Of a stretch of 64,000 nt of DNA, positions 10,010 through 18,848 are shown one piece after another. The DNA is from Phormidium tenue FACHB-1052. Its GTDB lineage: Bacteria > Cyanobacteriota > Cyanobacteriia > Phormidesmidales > Phormidesmidaceae. The stretch covers positions 202,607 through 266,606 of the forward strand of contig NZ_JACJQN010000005.1 of NCBI RefSeq assembly GCF_014696675.1, given 5' to 3'. Below the pieces are notes generated by a model. That model had not been told where the DNA came from, ran no database searches, and worked only from the letters and a program-made list of their open reading frames with translations. The translations under genes and the position numbers were made by a program. Every line of letters begins with the position of its first letter. Position 1 is the first letter of the stretch.

Positions 10010-11876
10010 CTATAGCGACGACCGCTCGATGAGTGACGGATCGAGCAGCAGCGCCCCTGTCGACAACGTTCCTGCCACCAATAACCTCGCCGTGGACTTT
10101 TTACCCACTGAAACTGAAGGGATGGCCCCACACCAGTCTGCCCCTGCCCAAGACCAGCCCATTGATGACCTCGAGCAAATTCTCAGCATTCTGCCCCCAT
10201 CTATTCGCGCTCAGCTTCTGCACCACCCCCAGCGCCAGAACCTAATTGAAGTTGTCTTAGACCTAGGTCGCCTGCCCGAAGCAAGATTTTTTGGCAGCGT
10301 CGAGTATCTGTCTGAAGAGCCCGTTACCCACGCCGATCTAGACCACTGCATCAAGCGAGTCGGAATTTTTGGCGGCGATAACCGAGCCGGCATCGAGAAA
10401 ACCCTGCACCGCATCAGTGCCATTCGCAACCGGTCTGGGGAAGTGATTGGCCTCACCTGCCGCGTGGGGCGAGCCATTTTTGGCACCATCGGCATGATTC
10501 GAGACTTGGTTGAAACAGGCCGATCCATTCTGATGCTAGGACGACCCGGCGTAGGGAAAACTACAGCCCTGCGCGAAATCGCCCGGGTGCTGGCCGACGA
10601 CCTGCAAAAACGGGTGGTGATCATCGACACCTCCAATGAAATTGCGGGCGATGGCGACATTCCCCATCCTGCCATCGGTAGGGCCCGGCGCATGCAGGTA
10701 GCCCGCCCCGAAGAACAACACCGGGTAATGATCGAGGCGGTGGAAAACCACATGCCCGAAGTGATTGTCATCGATGAGATTGGCACCGAGCTGGAGGCCT
10801 TAGCGGCCCGCACCATCGCTGAGCGCGGGGTGCAGCTAGTGGGTACCGCCCACGGCAACCAGCTCGAAAATCTGATTAAAAACCCCACCCTTTCAGATCT
10901 GATTGGCGGCATCCAATCAGTCACGCTTGGGGATGAAGAAGCTCGCCGTCGAGGCAGCCAAAAAAGCGTGCTAGAGCGTAAGGCTCCTCCGACCTTTGAC
11001 ATCGCTGTGGAGATGCTAGAGCGGCAGCGCTGGGCTATCCATGAGGATGTGACGGTCACTATTGATAACCTACTGCGGGGGCGACAGCCAGGGCTACAGA
11101 TTCGCACTGTAGACGAGAACCAGAAGGTGATCATTACCCACGAGCTGCCGGGTTCAGGGCGAGAGGTCGCTAAGCCATCGCGATCGGGCATGGGCTGGCG
11201 CGCGGCGGGGCAAATGGTGCCTCCGACCAATGCCGCGATCGCCCAGCGCCCGATAGGCAATGGCAACAACGTTCGGCCTCTAGGTCAGGTCTACAGCCAA
11301 AAGCCGACCACTGATCCCATGTTTGCCCACTTGCTAGAGACGACTCCCGATGACGACATCATCGGCCCTAATGGGGAAGATGCCATGCGCCTCTATCCCT
11401 ACGGCCTCAGCCGTTACCAAATTGAGCGGGTGATTCAAACCCTGCATATGCCGGTAGTGATCACTAAAGATTTGGACAGCGCCGATGCGGTGATAGCGCT
11501 GCGATCGCACGCCAAAGCCCAAGCCAAGCTCAAGCACATGGCTCAGGGGCGGCAGATTCCTGTCCACTTGGTCAAGTCCAACAGCATTCCCCAAATTACC
11601 CGCGCCCTCCAGCGCCTGCTGGACATGGATGACAATCCAGCCGCCATTGACCTAGAACTGTTCAGTCACAGCGGCGGTGACGATGAGCTAGAAGCCTTAG
11701 AAGAAGCTCGTCTAGCAGTTGAGCAGATTGTGATTCCCAAAGGCCAGCCGGTGGAACTGCTGCCCCGCTCAGCCCACATCCGCAAGATGCAGCATGAGCT
11801 AGCCGAACATTACCGGCTCAAATCCCTTAGCTGTGGCGAAGAACCTAACCGACGGCTGCGCATTTATCCGGCCTGA
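10002..11876 (+). CDS. R3H domain and SpoIIIAA/AAA-type ATPase (Ycf45-like)
   Basis: Predicted cytoplasmic single-stranded nucleic acid binding ATPase of the family that includes plastid Ycf45. In the 624-residue product the P-loop GRPGVGKTT is at residues 180-188, a Walker B-like VIVIDEIGTE follows near residue 255, and the C-terminus is an R3H domain (MQHELAEHYRLKS, then GEEPNRRLRIYP). The N-terminal 60 residues are low complexity and the middle (about 370-520) is variable. The start overlaps ldpA by 8 nt; a later ATG at 10029 is possible. The cellular role is unknown. Confidence 0.82.
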   Translation: MVSYSDDRSMSDGSSSSAPVDNVPATNNLAVDFLPTETEGMAPHQSAPAQDQPIDDLEQILSILPPSIRAQLLHHPQRQNLIEVVLDLGRLPEARFFGSVEYLSEEPVTHADLDHCIKRVGIFGGDNRAGIEKTLHRISAIRNRSGEVIGLTCRVGRAIFGTIGMIRDLVETGRSILMLGRPGVGKTTALREIARVLADDLQKRVVIIDTSNEIAGDGDIPHPAIGRARRMQVARPEEQHRVMIEAVENHMPEVIVIDEIGTELEALAARTIAERGVQLVGTAHGNQLENLIKNPTLSDLIGGIQSVTLGDEEARRRGSQKSVLERKAPPTFDIAVEMLERQRWAIHEDVTVTIDNLLRGRQPGLQIRTVDENQKVIITHELPGSGREVAKPSRSGMGWRAAGQMVPPTNAAIAQRPIGNGNNVRPLGQVYSQKPTTDPMFAHLLETTPDDDIIGPNGEDAMRLYPYGLSRYQIERVIQTLHMPVVITKDLDSADAVIALRSHAKAQAKLKHMAQGRQIPVHLVKSNSIPQITRALQRLLDMDDNPAAIDLELFSHSGGDDELEALEEARLAVEQIVIPKGQPVELLPRSAHIRKMQHELAEHYRLKSLSCGEEPNRRLRIYPA

Positions 11877-12027
11877 GGCAGAGCACCCATCAACAACCCG
11901 AGAATACTATGACCACGGTGCGCTATAGAATAAAAGCACCGGAATGACGCCAGCGCAGCTTTAGCACGGAATCTAGTGCCTTTTTCCCCTGGCCTGTTGT
12001 TTGACTTGACCTCCTTCAAAGAATCCT

Positions 12028-12429
12028 ATGAAATCTTTAATTTCTCGTCTCTTGGCCCTAGTGCTAGTGGCCGTTGTTGGCCTCACGGGGTGCAGCGCAG
12101 GCACCAGCGGCATGCTCACCGGTGACTACCGTCAGGACACACTGATGCTGGTAGATAGCCTCAGAACCTCGATCAACCTGCCCGACGACGACCCAGCTAA
12201 GGTAGAAGCCCAGGCTGAAGCCAAATCCGTCATTAGTGACTTTGCCTCTCGCTATCGCCGGGATACCTCTGTGGCCAACCTCAGCTCATTTACTACGATG
12301 CGCACGGCGCTAAACGCGATCGCAGGTCACTACAGCAGCTATCCCAACCGCCCCCTGCCTGAAAAACTCAAAACTCGCGTTGAGCAAGAACTAAAGCAGG
12401 TAGAATCCGCCCTCAAACGCGGAGCATAA
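12028..12429 (+). CDS. psb27: Photosystem II assembly lipoprotein Psb27
   Basis: Psb27 binds CP43 on the lumenal side during PSII assembly and repair. The 133-residue product has a lipoprotein signal peptide with lipobox LTGC (Cys22) and a four-helix mature part containing YRQDTLMLVDSLRTSINLP and SRYRRDTSVANLSSFTTMR. Length and motifs fit the family. It is followed by a strong terminator, and 151 nt separate it from the upstream gene, so it may have its own promoter. Confidence 0.93.
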   Translation: MKSLISRLLALVLVAVVGLTGCSAGTSGMLTGDYRQDTLMLVDSLRTSINLPDDDPAKVEAQAEAKSVISDFASRYRRDTSVANLSSFTTMRTALNAIAGHYSSYPNRPLPEKLKTRVEQELKQVESALKRGA

Positions 12430-12474
12430 GCAAAAAGCTTTACGCTTTAGCCAGCTTTCTAATCAATTCAGAGT

Positions 12475-12503
12475 AAGAGGTCGTCCAGTGGACGACCTCT
12501 TTG
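12475..12503 (+). terminator. Intrinsic terminator after psb27
   Basis: A perfect 12-bp stem (12475-12486 with 12490-12501), 3-nt loop, followed by a short T-rich stretch. It separates the psb27 unit from rpmJ. Confidence 0.75.
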
Positions 12504-12536
12504 TACGTCGGGCATGACTTCAATGAAAATTTTTAT

Positions 12537-12565
12537 TTGACGGGTTGGCGTCGGTTTGCTAGCAT
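12537..12565 (+). promoter_or_regulatory. Promoter upstream of rpmJ
   Basis: TTGACG (12537-12542), 17-nt spacer, TAGCAT (12560-12565), about 30 nt before the rpmJ ATG. It starts the second ribosomal half-cluster after the psb27 terminator. Confidence 0.55.
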
Positions 12566-12595
12566 AGCAATTCTGTAGTAAAGTGCGAGTTGGAC

Positions 12596-12709
12596 ATGAA
12601 AGTCCGTGCGTCTGTGCGCAAGATGTGTGATAAGTGTCGTGTGATCCGCCGCCGTGGCCGGGTCATGGTGATCTGTTCTAACCCCAAGCATAAGCAACGA
12701 CAGGGGTAA
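12596..12709 (+). CDS. rpmJ: 50S ribosomal protein L36
   Basis: A 37-residue protein, [20 protein letters not shown] followed by [17 protein letters not shown]. It has the zinc ligands Cys11, Cys14, Cys27 and His32 of the zinc-binding L36 type. In many cyanobacteria rpmJ follows infA; here infA is not next to it and a psb27 terminator lies upstream instead. Confidence 0.95.
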   Translation: MKVRASVRKMCDKCRVIRRRGRVMVICSNPKHKQRQG

Positions 12710-12752
12710 CGTAAGGGCTGGCAAGGTATTCACAGCAATGTGGGTATCGCTT

Positions 12753-12781
12753 TTTACAGGCCAGATGGTGCTGAGTATACT
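12753..12781 (+). promoter_or_regulatory. Promoter of the rpsM unit
   Basis: TTTACA (12753-12758), 17-nt spacer, TATACT (12776-12781), a good sigma-70 match. It lies 146 nt before the rpsM start. Downstream, CTAAAC and GTTTAG (12800-12805 with 12811-12816) can form a short hairpin followed by a T-tract, possibly the end of the rpmJ transcript or an attenuator (weak). Confidence 0.55.
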
Positions 12782-12926
12782 GACTTAGATCAACTGAATC
12801 TAAACGTTCTGTTTAGGTTTTTGATATAGGACTTTTGACGGTTCGGGCAGCGGCCCAATATAGCAGACCGAGTAGCCGTAGCTGGGCTGCATGGTTGAAA
12901 CCACATACTGGGGGAGATAGTTAAAG

Positions 12927-13310
12927 GTGGCACGGATAGCAGGCGTGGATTTGCCACGCGACAAACGAGTTGAAATTGGCTTGACCTATATCTACGGTAT
13001 CGGCCTTACCCGTTCTAAGGAAATTCTCGCTAAAACCGGGGTCAATCCCGATGTGCGGGTCAAAGATTTAACCGACTCCGACGTAGCAAAGCTACGTGAT
13101 TCCGTCGAAAGCGACTATCAAGTAGAAGGCGATCTACGACGGTTGGAAAACATGAACATCAAGCGATTGATGGACATTGGCTCCTACCGTGGACGGCGTC
13201 ATCGCGCCGGTCTGCCGGTGCGTGGGCAGCGCACTCGAACCAACTCTCGCACTCGCCGGGGCGGTACCCGTCGTACGGTGGCTGGCAAGAAGAAAGCGCC
13301 TCGCAAGTAA
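12927..13310 (+). CDS. rpsM: 30S ribosomal protein S13
   Basis: S13 is in the small-subunit head and contacts tRNA and the large subunit. The 127-residue product starts at GTG 12927 ([20 protein letters not shown]) and has [14 protein letters not shown] and a basic C-terminal tail with [14 protein letters not shown]. Length is normal. Confidence 0.97.
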   Translation: MARIAGVDLPRDKRVEIGLTYIYGIGLTRSKEILAKTGVNPDVRVKDLTDSDVAKLRDSVESDYQVEGDLRRLENMNIKRLMDIGSYRGRRHRAGLPVRGQRTRTNSRTRRGGTRRTVAGKKKAPRK

Positions 13311-13356
13311 AACGGCTTCGCATTAGCCTCCAGCACCATGAGGGTTGAGCAGAGGG

Positions 13357-13382
13357 CTCGCTAAGCCTTATAGCGAGTTTTT
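13357..13382 (+). terminator. Hairpin with T-tract between rpsM and rpsK
   Basis: CTCGCTA (13357-13363) pairs with TAGCGAG (13371-13377), followed by five T. This is a small intrinsic terminator or attenuator inside the alpha operon; the spacer to rpsK is 162 nt. Confidence 0.55.
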
Positions 13383-13472
13383 CTGACTGTTTACAGGTGT
13401 TTGCTAGCGCTAGTAGCCCACCGACGATCGCATTGACTCAAGTTTCCTTGAATTGAATTTAGTGACAACGCT

Positions 13473-13865
13473 ATGGCCAAACCAACTCGAAAGACTGGAC
13501 CTCGTAAGAGTAAGAAGAACGTACCGAGCGGTGTCGCTCACATCCGTTCAACATTCAACAACACCATTGTGACTATTACTGACCAGTCAGGGGAAGCAAT
13601 TTCCTGGGCTTCAGCAGGCTCTAGTGGATTCAAGGGAGCAAAGAAAGGTACCCCCTTTGCGGCGCAAACAGCAGCCGATAGCGCTGCCCGACGAGCAATG
13701 GATCAAGGCATGCGGCAGATTGAGGTTATGGTAAGCGGTCCTGGAGCTGGTCGCGAAACCGCTATCCGAGCCTTACAGGGAGCAGGTTTAGAAATTACTC
13801 TCATCAGAGACGTTACTCCTATCCCCCACAACGGTTGTCGACCACCCAAGCGTCGTCGGGTTTAG
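13473..13865 (+). CDS. rpsK: 30S ribosomal protein S11
   Basis: Platform protein of the small subunit. The 130-residue product includes [20 protein letters not shown] and the conserved C-terminus [18 protein letters not shown]. Standard length and position ahead of rpoA. Confidence 0.97.
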   Translation: MAKPTRKTGPRKSKKNVPSGVAHIRSTFNNTIVTITDQSGEAISWASAGSSGFKGAKKGTPFAAQTAADSAARRAMDQGMRQIEVMVSGPGAGRETAIRALQGAGLEITLIRDVTPIPHNGCRPPKRRRV

Positions 13866-13920
13866 GTACTGACCAAAGAATCAGTGGCGCAGTTGGCGGG
13901 CAGGGTATCGCGAGGTTTAA

Positions 13921-13926
13921 GGGAGG
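13921..13926 (+). promoter_or_regulatory. Shine-Dalgarno of rpoA (decides the start)
   Basis: GGGAGG ends 7 nt before GTG 13934. An upstream in-frame ATG at 13835 lies inside rpsK, lacks such a site and would add 33 non-conserved residues. Confidence 0.6.
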
Positions 13927-13933
13927 CAGGATT

Positions 13934-14881
13934 GTGGCACAGTTTCATGTTGATTGCGTAGAGTCTGTCGTTGAAAACGACCAAAGTCAGTACGGTCGAT
14001 TTGTTATCGAGCCTCTAGAACGTAGTCAGGGTACTACCGTAGGCAATGCACTACGGCGGGTATTGCTATCTAACTTAGAAGGCATTGCCATTACAGCCGT
14101 AAGAATTGCTGGGGCGACCCATGAGTTCTCAACCATTGTTGGGGTGCGAGAAGATGTTCTCGACATTCTTCTCAACATGAAGGAGATCGTCTTAAGGAGC
14201 TATACCAGCCAGCCTCAAATCGGTCGGCTTCTAGTTCAAGGGCCGGCTCGGGTGACTGCGGGTCACTTTGAGCTGCCGTCTGAAGTAGAAGTGGTCAACC
14301 CTGAGCAGTATGTGGCAACAGTAGCCGATGGCCATACGCTTGAGATGGAGTTTAGGGTTGAGCGAGGTCAGGGCTATCGAGCCGTATCACGGAGCAAGGA
14401 CGATGCTACGGCACTGGACTTTATCCAGATCGACTCTGTGTTTATGCCCGTGAAAAAGGTCAATTACACTGTCGAAGAGGTCATAGTTTCCGGCTCCATG
14501 CAGCGTGACCAGCTAATCATGGACATCTGGACGAATGGAAGCATCACGCCTCAGCAAGCAATGAGTCAGGCTGCCGATATCCTAGTGGGTCTGTTTATGC
14601 CCCTAAAGGATGTCACCTTAGAACCTAAGTTTGACGAAGAGGTCAAGGAAGAAGACCCCAACAATCAAATTCCCATCGAGGAACTAAGGCTTTCGGTGCG
14701 AGCCTATAACTGCTTAAAGCGGGCCCAAATTAATTCTGTGGCCGACCTACTGGACTTCAGTCAAGAAGATCTCTTAGAGATCAAAAACTTTGGTCAGAAA
14801 TCTGCCGAAGAGGTGATTGAGGCGCTTCAAGAGCGCTTGGATATCACCCTCCCCCTTGAGAAGGCCTCTAAGACAGCCTAA
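13934..14881 (+). CDS. rpoA: DNA-directed RNA polymerase subunit alpha
   Basis: Alpha dimerises to nucleate RNA polymerase and its C-terminal domain contacts UP elements and activators. From GTG 13934 the product is 315 residues (MAQFHVDCVESVVENDQSQY), the usual cyanobacterial size. The N-terminal domain has FVIEPLERSQGTTVGNALRR; the C-terminal domain has IEELRLSVRAYNCLKRA and KNFGQKSAEEVIEALQ. It is followed by rplQ. Confidence 0.96.
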   Translation: MAQFHVDCVESVVENDQSQYGRFVIEPLERSQGTTVGNALRRVLLSNLEGIAITAVRIAGATHEFSTIVGVREDVLDILLNMKEIVLRSYTSQPQIGRLLVQGPARVTAGHFELPSEVEVVNPEQYVATVADGHTLEMEFRVERGQGYRAVSRSKDDATALDFIQIDSVFMPVKKVNYTVEEVIVSGSMQRDQLIMDIWTNGSITPQQAMSQAADILVGLFMPLKDVTLEPKFDEEVKEEDPNNQIPIEELRLSVRAYNCLKRAQINSVADLLDFSQEDLLEIKNFGQKSAEEVIEALQERLDITLPLEKASKTA

Positions 14882-14984
14882 TCCCAGGGTTTGCTTAGAA
14901 CTAAATAGCCTAATACGCTGAGCTGTTCTATTTTTTCCTTGGTTACTTGTTCTTTAATTTTGTTGTTCATCTGGGTTCAGCACC

Positions 14985-15335
14985 ATGCGTCACCAGTGCC
15001 GCGTTCATCAACTTGGGAAGCCAGCAGACCAGCGTAAAGCTCTGTTGCGTTCCCTGACCACAGAGCTAATTCGCCACGGTCGAATTACCACGACTAAAGC
15101 TCGGGCTAGAGCCGTGCGTGAAGAAGCCGATCGCATGATTACCCTAGCCAAAGATGGTTCTCTACCGGCCCGTCGGCAGGCTATGGGTTACATCTACGAT
15201 AAACAGTTAGTACATGCTCTGTTTAGCCAAGCAAGCGAGCGCTACGGCAGTCGCAATGGTGGTTACACCCGCGTCGTCAAAACAGTTCGTCGCCGGGGCG
15301 ATAACTCTGAGATGGCCATCATCGAGTTGACCTAA
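14985..15335 (+). CDS. rplQ: 50S ribosomal protein L17
   Basis: The 116-residue product begins [20 protein letters not shown] and has the L17 core [20 protein letters not shown] with [16 protein letters not shown] near the end. Standard length and location after rpoA. Confidence 0.97.
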   Translation: MRHQCRVHQLGKPADQRKALLRSLTTELIRHGRITTTKARARAVREEADRMITLAKDGSLPARRQAMGYIYDKQLVHALFSQASERYGSRNGGYTRVVKTVRRRGDNSEMAIIELT

Positions 15336-15380
15336 TCCTTCTAGCGTAGCGTTCCTGTTGATAGCCCTTAGCCCGCATTG

Positions 15381-16253
15381 ATGGATAAGTTGTCCCCCAT
15401 ACAGCGCAGTCTGGAAAACCAGCCCGCAGAGTTTGCTCAGTCAACTCAGCGGGTGGCTCTGGTGGTGCAGTATGTGGGCACACATCTCCACGGCTGGCAA
15501 TGGCAGCCCAACGCCCGTACGGTGCAGGGCGAAATTGAAGCAGCCGTGCGTTCAGTTTTGGGCTATGAGGTGCGTCTCAGTGGTGCAGGACGAACCGATA
15601 CAGGTGTCCATGCGGCGGCTCAGGTGGCTCATTTTGTTGCACCTAGCTTTATCCCAGCACACCGCTGGGCCGATGTGCTCAATGCTCGACTGCCAGAGGA
15701 TATTCTAATTCGGGCTTCGGCGGCGGTGGCTGACACTTGGCATGCTCAATTTTCAGCTTGCTGGCGGCGCTACCGCTATACCCTATACACTGGACAGCGG
15801 CCAAATTTGTTTGTGCGTCCTTTTGTCTGGCACTATTACCATCAATATTTGGACCAGGGAAAAATTCAGGTGGCTCTCGACGCCATGGTGGGCCATCATG
15901 ATATGACGGCCTTTCACCGGGCGCGCTCAGGCAAAAGCCATTCCTGGGTAGACCTACAAGTAGCTGAGTGTCACCGCCAAGACACTTTCCTCACCGTTGA
16001 GCTTCAGGCCAAGGGTTTTTTGTACGGCATGGTGCGGCTAATTATGGGCCTGGTGGTGAAGGTAGGTAGTGGCGAACTGACACCGACACAGTTTGGTGAG
16101 CTGTGGCAGCAACGCCAGCGTCAGCAGGTCAAATATGCGGCCCCTGCCCAAGGGTTGTGTCTGCTTCGGGTTGGCTACGACGACCATCCCTTCGCTCAGG
16201 AGGTGTGGTTTGATACTCAGCCCCACTTTTTCTGGGGTTCGGCGGTAGCCTAA
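15381..16253 (+). CDS. truA: tRNA pseudouridine(38-40) synthase TruA
   Basis: TruA isomerises uridines 38-40 in the tRNA anticodon arm. The product from ATG 15381 is 290 residues; one TTG codon upstream (15378) is a less likely start. The catalytic aspartate lies in GAGRTDTGVHA near residue 75, and QYVGTHLHGWQWQP and the C-terminal FLYGMVRLIMGLVVKVG are family motifs. The gene is part of the ribosomal cluster, as in other cyanobacteria. Confidence 0.95.
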   Translation: MDKLSPIQRSLENQPAEFAQSTQRVALVVQYVGTHLHGWQWQPNARTVQGEIEAAVRSVLGYEVRLSGAGRTDTGVHAAAQVAHFVAPSFIPAHRWADVLNARLPEDILIRASAAVADTWHAQFSACWRRYRYTLYTGQRPNLFVRPFVWHYYHQYLDQGKIQVALDAMVGHHDMTAFHRARSGKSHSWVDLQVAECHRQDTFLTVELQAKGFLYGMVRLIMGLVVKVGSGELTPTQFGELWQQRQRQQVKYAAPAQGLCLLRVGYDDHPFAQEVWFDTQPHFFWGSAVA

Positions 16254-16325
16254 AGTTTGTCCAGTTTTGTTCGGCTCGTTTGTTTTATTTAGTGTGGTTT
16301 ACTCAAGAAAGGCAGCTCAAGCGCT

Positions 16326-16784
16326 ATGACTACTAAGACCTACATTCCCCCCACCGATTCTATTCAGAGGCAGTGGCACGTAATCGACGCTGAAGGTCAG
16401 CGCCTGGGACGGTTGGCAACCGAAATCGCCACAATTCTGCGCGGCAAAAACAAGCCGACCTTCACGCCTCACATGGACACTGGCGATTTTGTTGTCGTGG
16501 TGAACGCTGAAAAAGTGGTAGTCACGGGTCGTAAGTCCAGCATGAAGCTCTATCGGCGCCACTCAGGACGTCCTGGGGGCATGAAGGTTGAGACCTTTGA
16601 CAAGCTCCAAGCTCGTATTCCTGCGCGAATTCTTGAGCAGGCTGTGAAGGGTATGCTGCCGAAGAATTCTTTGGGTCGCAAGCAGTTCACTAAGCTTAAG
16701 GTGTATGCCGGGCCAGAGCATCCTCATCAGGCTCAAAATCCTGTAATTCACGCTGTAAATACTATTCCTGGAGAAGCTAAATAA
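16326..16784 (+). CDS. rplM: 50S ribosomal protein L13
   Basis: Early assembly protein. The 152-residue product contains [20 protein letters not shown] and [20 protein letters not shown]. Its TAA stop shares a base with the rpsI ATG (TAATG at 16782-16786), so L13 and S9 are translationally coupled as in many bacteria. Confidence 0.97.
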   Translation: MTTKTYIPPTDSIQRQWHVIDAEGQRLGRLATEIATILRGKNKPTFTPHMDTGDFVVVVNAEKVVVTGRKSSMKLYRRHSGRPGGMKVETFDKLQARIPARILEQAVKGMLPKNSLGRKQFTKLKVYAGPEHPHQAQNPVIHAVNTIPGEAK

Positions 16785-17197
16785 TGCAGGCTACCGATCA
16801 ATCTGAACGGGCTGTGTACTGGGGTACCGGTCGCCGCAAGACCTCCATCGCGCGAGTACGTCTAGTGCCTGGAAGTGGTCAGCTGGTAATCAACAAGCGC
16901 CCTGGTGACGATTACCTACAGTTCAACCCAGCTTATCTCAACGCTACCAAGGCGCCTCTCGAGGTGCTGGGTTTGGAGAACGCCTATGATGTTTTAGTTA
17001 ACGTCAAGGGTGGTGGCCTAACAGGTCAGGCTGATGCAATTCGGCTCGGTGTGGCCCGAGCACTGTGTGAGCTTGACCCCGAAAACCGCAAGCCTCTCAA
17101 AGTAGAAGGGTATTTAACTCGCGATCCCCGTGCTAAGGAGCGCCGCAAGTACGGTCTGAAGAAAGCCCGTAAGGCGCCTCAGTTCTCCAAGCGCTAG
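16784..17197 (+). CDS. rpsI: 30S ribosomal protein S9
   Basis: S9 reaches the P-site with its C-terminal tail. The 137-residue product has [20 protein letters not shown] near the N-terminus, [19 protein letters not shown] in the middle and ends [12 protein letters not shown] with the conserved terminal Arg. Start overlaps rplM. Confidence 0.97.
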   Translation: MQATDQSERAVYWGTGRRKTSIARVRLVPGSGQLVINKRPGDDYLQFNPAYLNATKAPLEVLGLENAYDVLVNVKGGGLTGQADAIRLGVARALCELDPENRKPLKVEGYLTRDPRAKERRKYGLKKARKAPQFSKR

Positions 17198-17224
17198 ATT
17201 GAAGTTAGTGATTTGGACATGGTT

Positions 17225-17253
17225 TGGCAAAGCTCAATTTTGAGCTTTTGCCA
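17225..17253 (+). promoter_or_regulatory. Hairpin in the rpsI-rpmE spacer
   Basis: TGGCAAAGCTCAA (17225-17237) pairs with TTGAGCTTTTGCCA (17240-17253) with one bulged base. No T-tract follows, so it is more likely an RNA processing or regulatory hairpin than a terminator. Confidence 0.4.
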
Positions 17254-17324
17254 TTACCACTAAATCCTTGCTCCTATCTCTGCTAAGTCTGTCTCACTCT
17301 ATTGACGTTGTTTTAAACCCTGTC

Positions 17325-17573
17325 ATGGCAAAGTCTGATATTCATCCCACTTGGTATCCCGAGGCCAAGGTCTTCTGCGACGGTAAAGAGATTATGACCG
17401 TGGGCTCTACTAAGCCTGAGCTGCACGTAGACGTATGGTCTGGGAATCACCCTTTCTATACCGGTACCCAGAAAATTATTGACACTGAAGGCCGCGTTGA
17501 GCGCTTTCTGCGTAAGTATGGTATGGCCGACACATCGGCTACTACCACCGACGACGCTGCCGACAAAGCTTAG
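17325..17573 (+). CDS. rpmE: 50S ribosomal protein L31
   Basis: Bridge protein between the subunits. From ATG 17325 the product is 82 residues: MAKSDIHPTWYPEAKVFCDG, then VDVWSGNHPFYTGTQKIIDT and FLRKYGM, ending in a Thr/Asp/Ala tail. It has a single cysteine and lacks the CxxC pair of the zinc-binding L31 type. The frame is open upstream to 17268 but those codons are not L31-like. Confidence 0.94.
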   Translation: MAKSDIHPTWYPEAKVFCDGKEIMTVGSTKPELHVDVWSGNHPFYTGTQKIIDTEGRVERFLRKYGMADTSATTTDDAADKA

Positions 17574-17633
17574 TCTGCTGTGCTGTAGTAATAGGGCAAA
17601 GCATTCTGGCTAGACGGCGGACAAAAGGGGACT

Positions 17634-18734
17634 ATGGCTGAGGCGTACTTAATCGAAAAACTCAACTCTGTGGAACAGACGTTTCAAGAGCTGACGCGGA
17701 GAATGGCTGACCCAGATGTAGCCAAGGACCCGGATGAGTTTCAGCGTATTGCCAAGTCTAGATCTTCCTTGGAGGAAACGGTTGCAACCTACGCTGAGTG
17801 GAAATCCACCGGCGAGGAATTGGCTGATGCGCGCGAAATCTACAAGGAAGCTAACAGCGACCCTGAGATGAAAGCGATGGCAGGTCTAGAGGTTGAGGCT
17901 CTAGATGCGAAGCTAGCGGAGCTAGAAGCTCGACTCAAGGTGCTACTGCTGCCACGCGATCCCAACGATGACAAGAACATTATGTTGGAGATTCGTGCGG
18001 GTACCGGCGGCGATGAGGCTAGTATCTGGGCCGGCGATTTGGTGCGCCTCTATTCTCGCTATGCCGAAACGCAGGGCTGGCGTGTGAAGCTGCTCAGCGA
18101 GTCGGCCGCCGATATGGGCGGGTTTAAGGAAGCAATTTTAGAGATTGCGGGCGATCGCGTCTACAGCCAGCTCAAGTTTGAGGCGGGGGTTCACCGCGTT
18201 CAGCGGGTGCCGGTCACCGAGGCGGGCGGGCGGGTGCACACGTCTACGGCCACTGTGGCAATTATGCCTGAGGTGGACGAGGTAGAAGTGCAGATTGATC
18301 CCAAGGATATTGAGCTCACCACGGCGCGATCGGGCGGGGCTGGCGGTCAGAACGTCAACAAAGTAGAAACGGCGGTCGATCTGATTCACAAGCCTACGGG
18401 CATTCGAGTGTTTTGCACCGAAGAGCGCTCACAGCTCAAAAACCGTGAGCGAGCCATGCAGATTCTGCGGGCTAAGCTCTTTGACATAAAGATGCGAGAG
18501 CAGCAGGAGGCCGTATCTTCGATGCGAAAGTCGCAGGTAGGCAGCGGAGCGCGATCGGAGAAAATTCGCACCTACAACTACAAAGACAATCGGGTGACCG
18601 ACCATCGCCTCAACCAAAACTTTACCCTCACCCCGGTTTTAGAAGGGGATATTGAAGATTTGATTCAGTCATGCGTTAGCCGAGACCAGCAGGAACGATT
18701 AGAGGAACTGGCGGCTGAGTCATCCGCAGTCTAG
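17634..18734 (+). CDS. prfA: Peptide chain release factor 1
   Basis: RF1 reads UAA and UAG and triggers peptide release. The 366-residue product has the catalytic GGQ in [18 protein letters not shown] near residue 235 and the [20 protein letters not shown] region of domain 2. AAAGGGG precedes ATG 17634. It closes the ribosomal cluster. Confidence 0.96.
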   Translation: MAEAYLIEKLNSVEQTFQELTRRMADPDVAKDPDEFQRIAKSRSSLEETVATYAEWKSTGEELADAREIYKEANSDPEMKAMAGLEVEALDAKLAELEARLKVLLLPRDPNDDKNIMLEIRAGTGGDEASIWAGDLVRLYSRYAETQGWRVKLLSESAADMGGFKEAILEIAGDRVYSQLKFEAGVHRVQRVPVTEAGGRVHTSTATVAIMPEVDEVEVQIDPKDIELTTARSGGAGGQNVNKVETAVDLIHKPTGIRVFCTEERSQLKNRERAMQILRAKLFDIKMREQQEAVSSMRKSQVGSGARSEKIRTYNYKDNRVTDHRLNQNFTLTPVLEGDIEDLIQSCVSRDQQERLEELAAESSAV

Positions 18735-18848
18735 GGATTTGTTAGGTTACGGACAGCCAGATTGCTAACAAAAGTTTTTTGGCCGAAATCAAACTTTCAA
18801 AATCGAAAATCGGGACTAGGCTGAGGAAGTAGCGCTGCGGGCCGCCTA

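Noticed and set aside
10211..11269. 352-codon frame antisense to the R3H ATPase gene
   Set aside because: Ser/Arg-rich translation typical of a GC-rich shadow frame; the sense strand has clear P-loop and R3H motifs.
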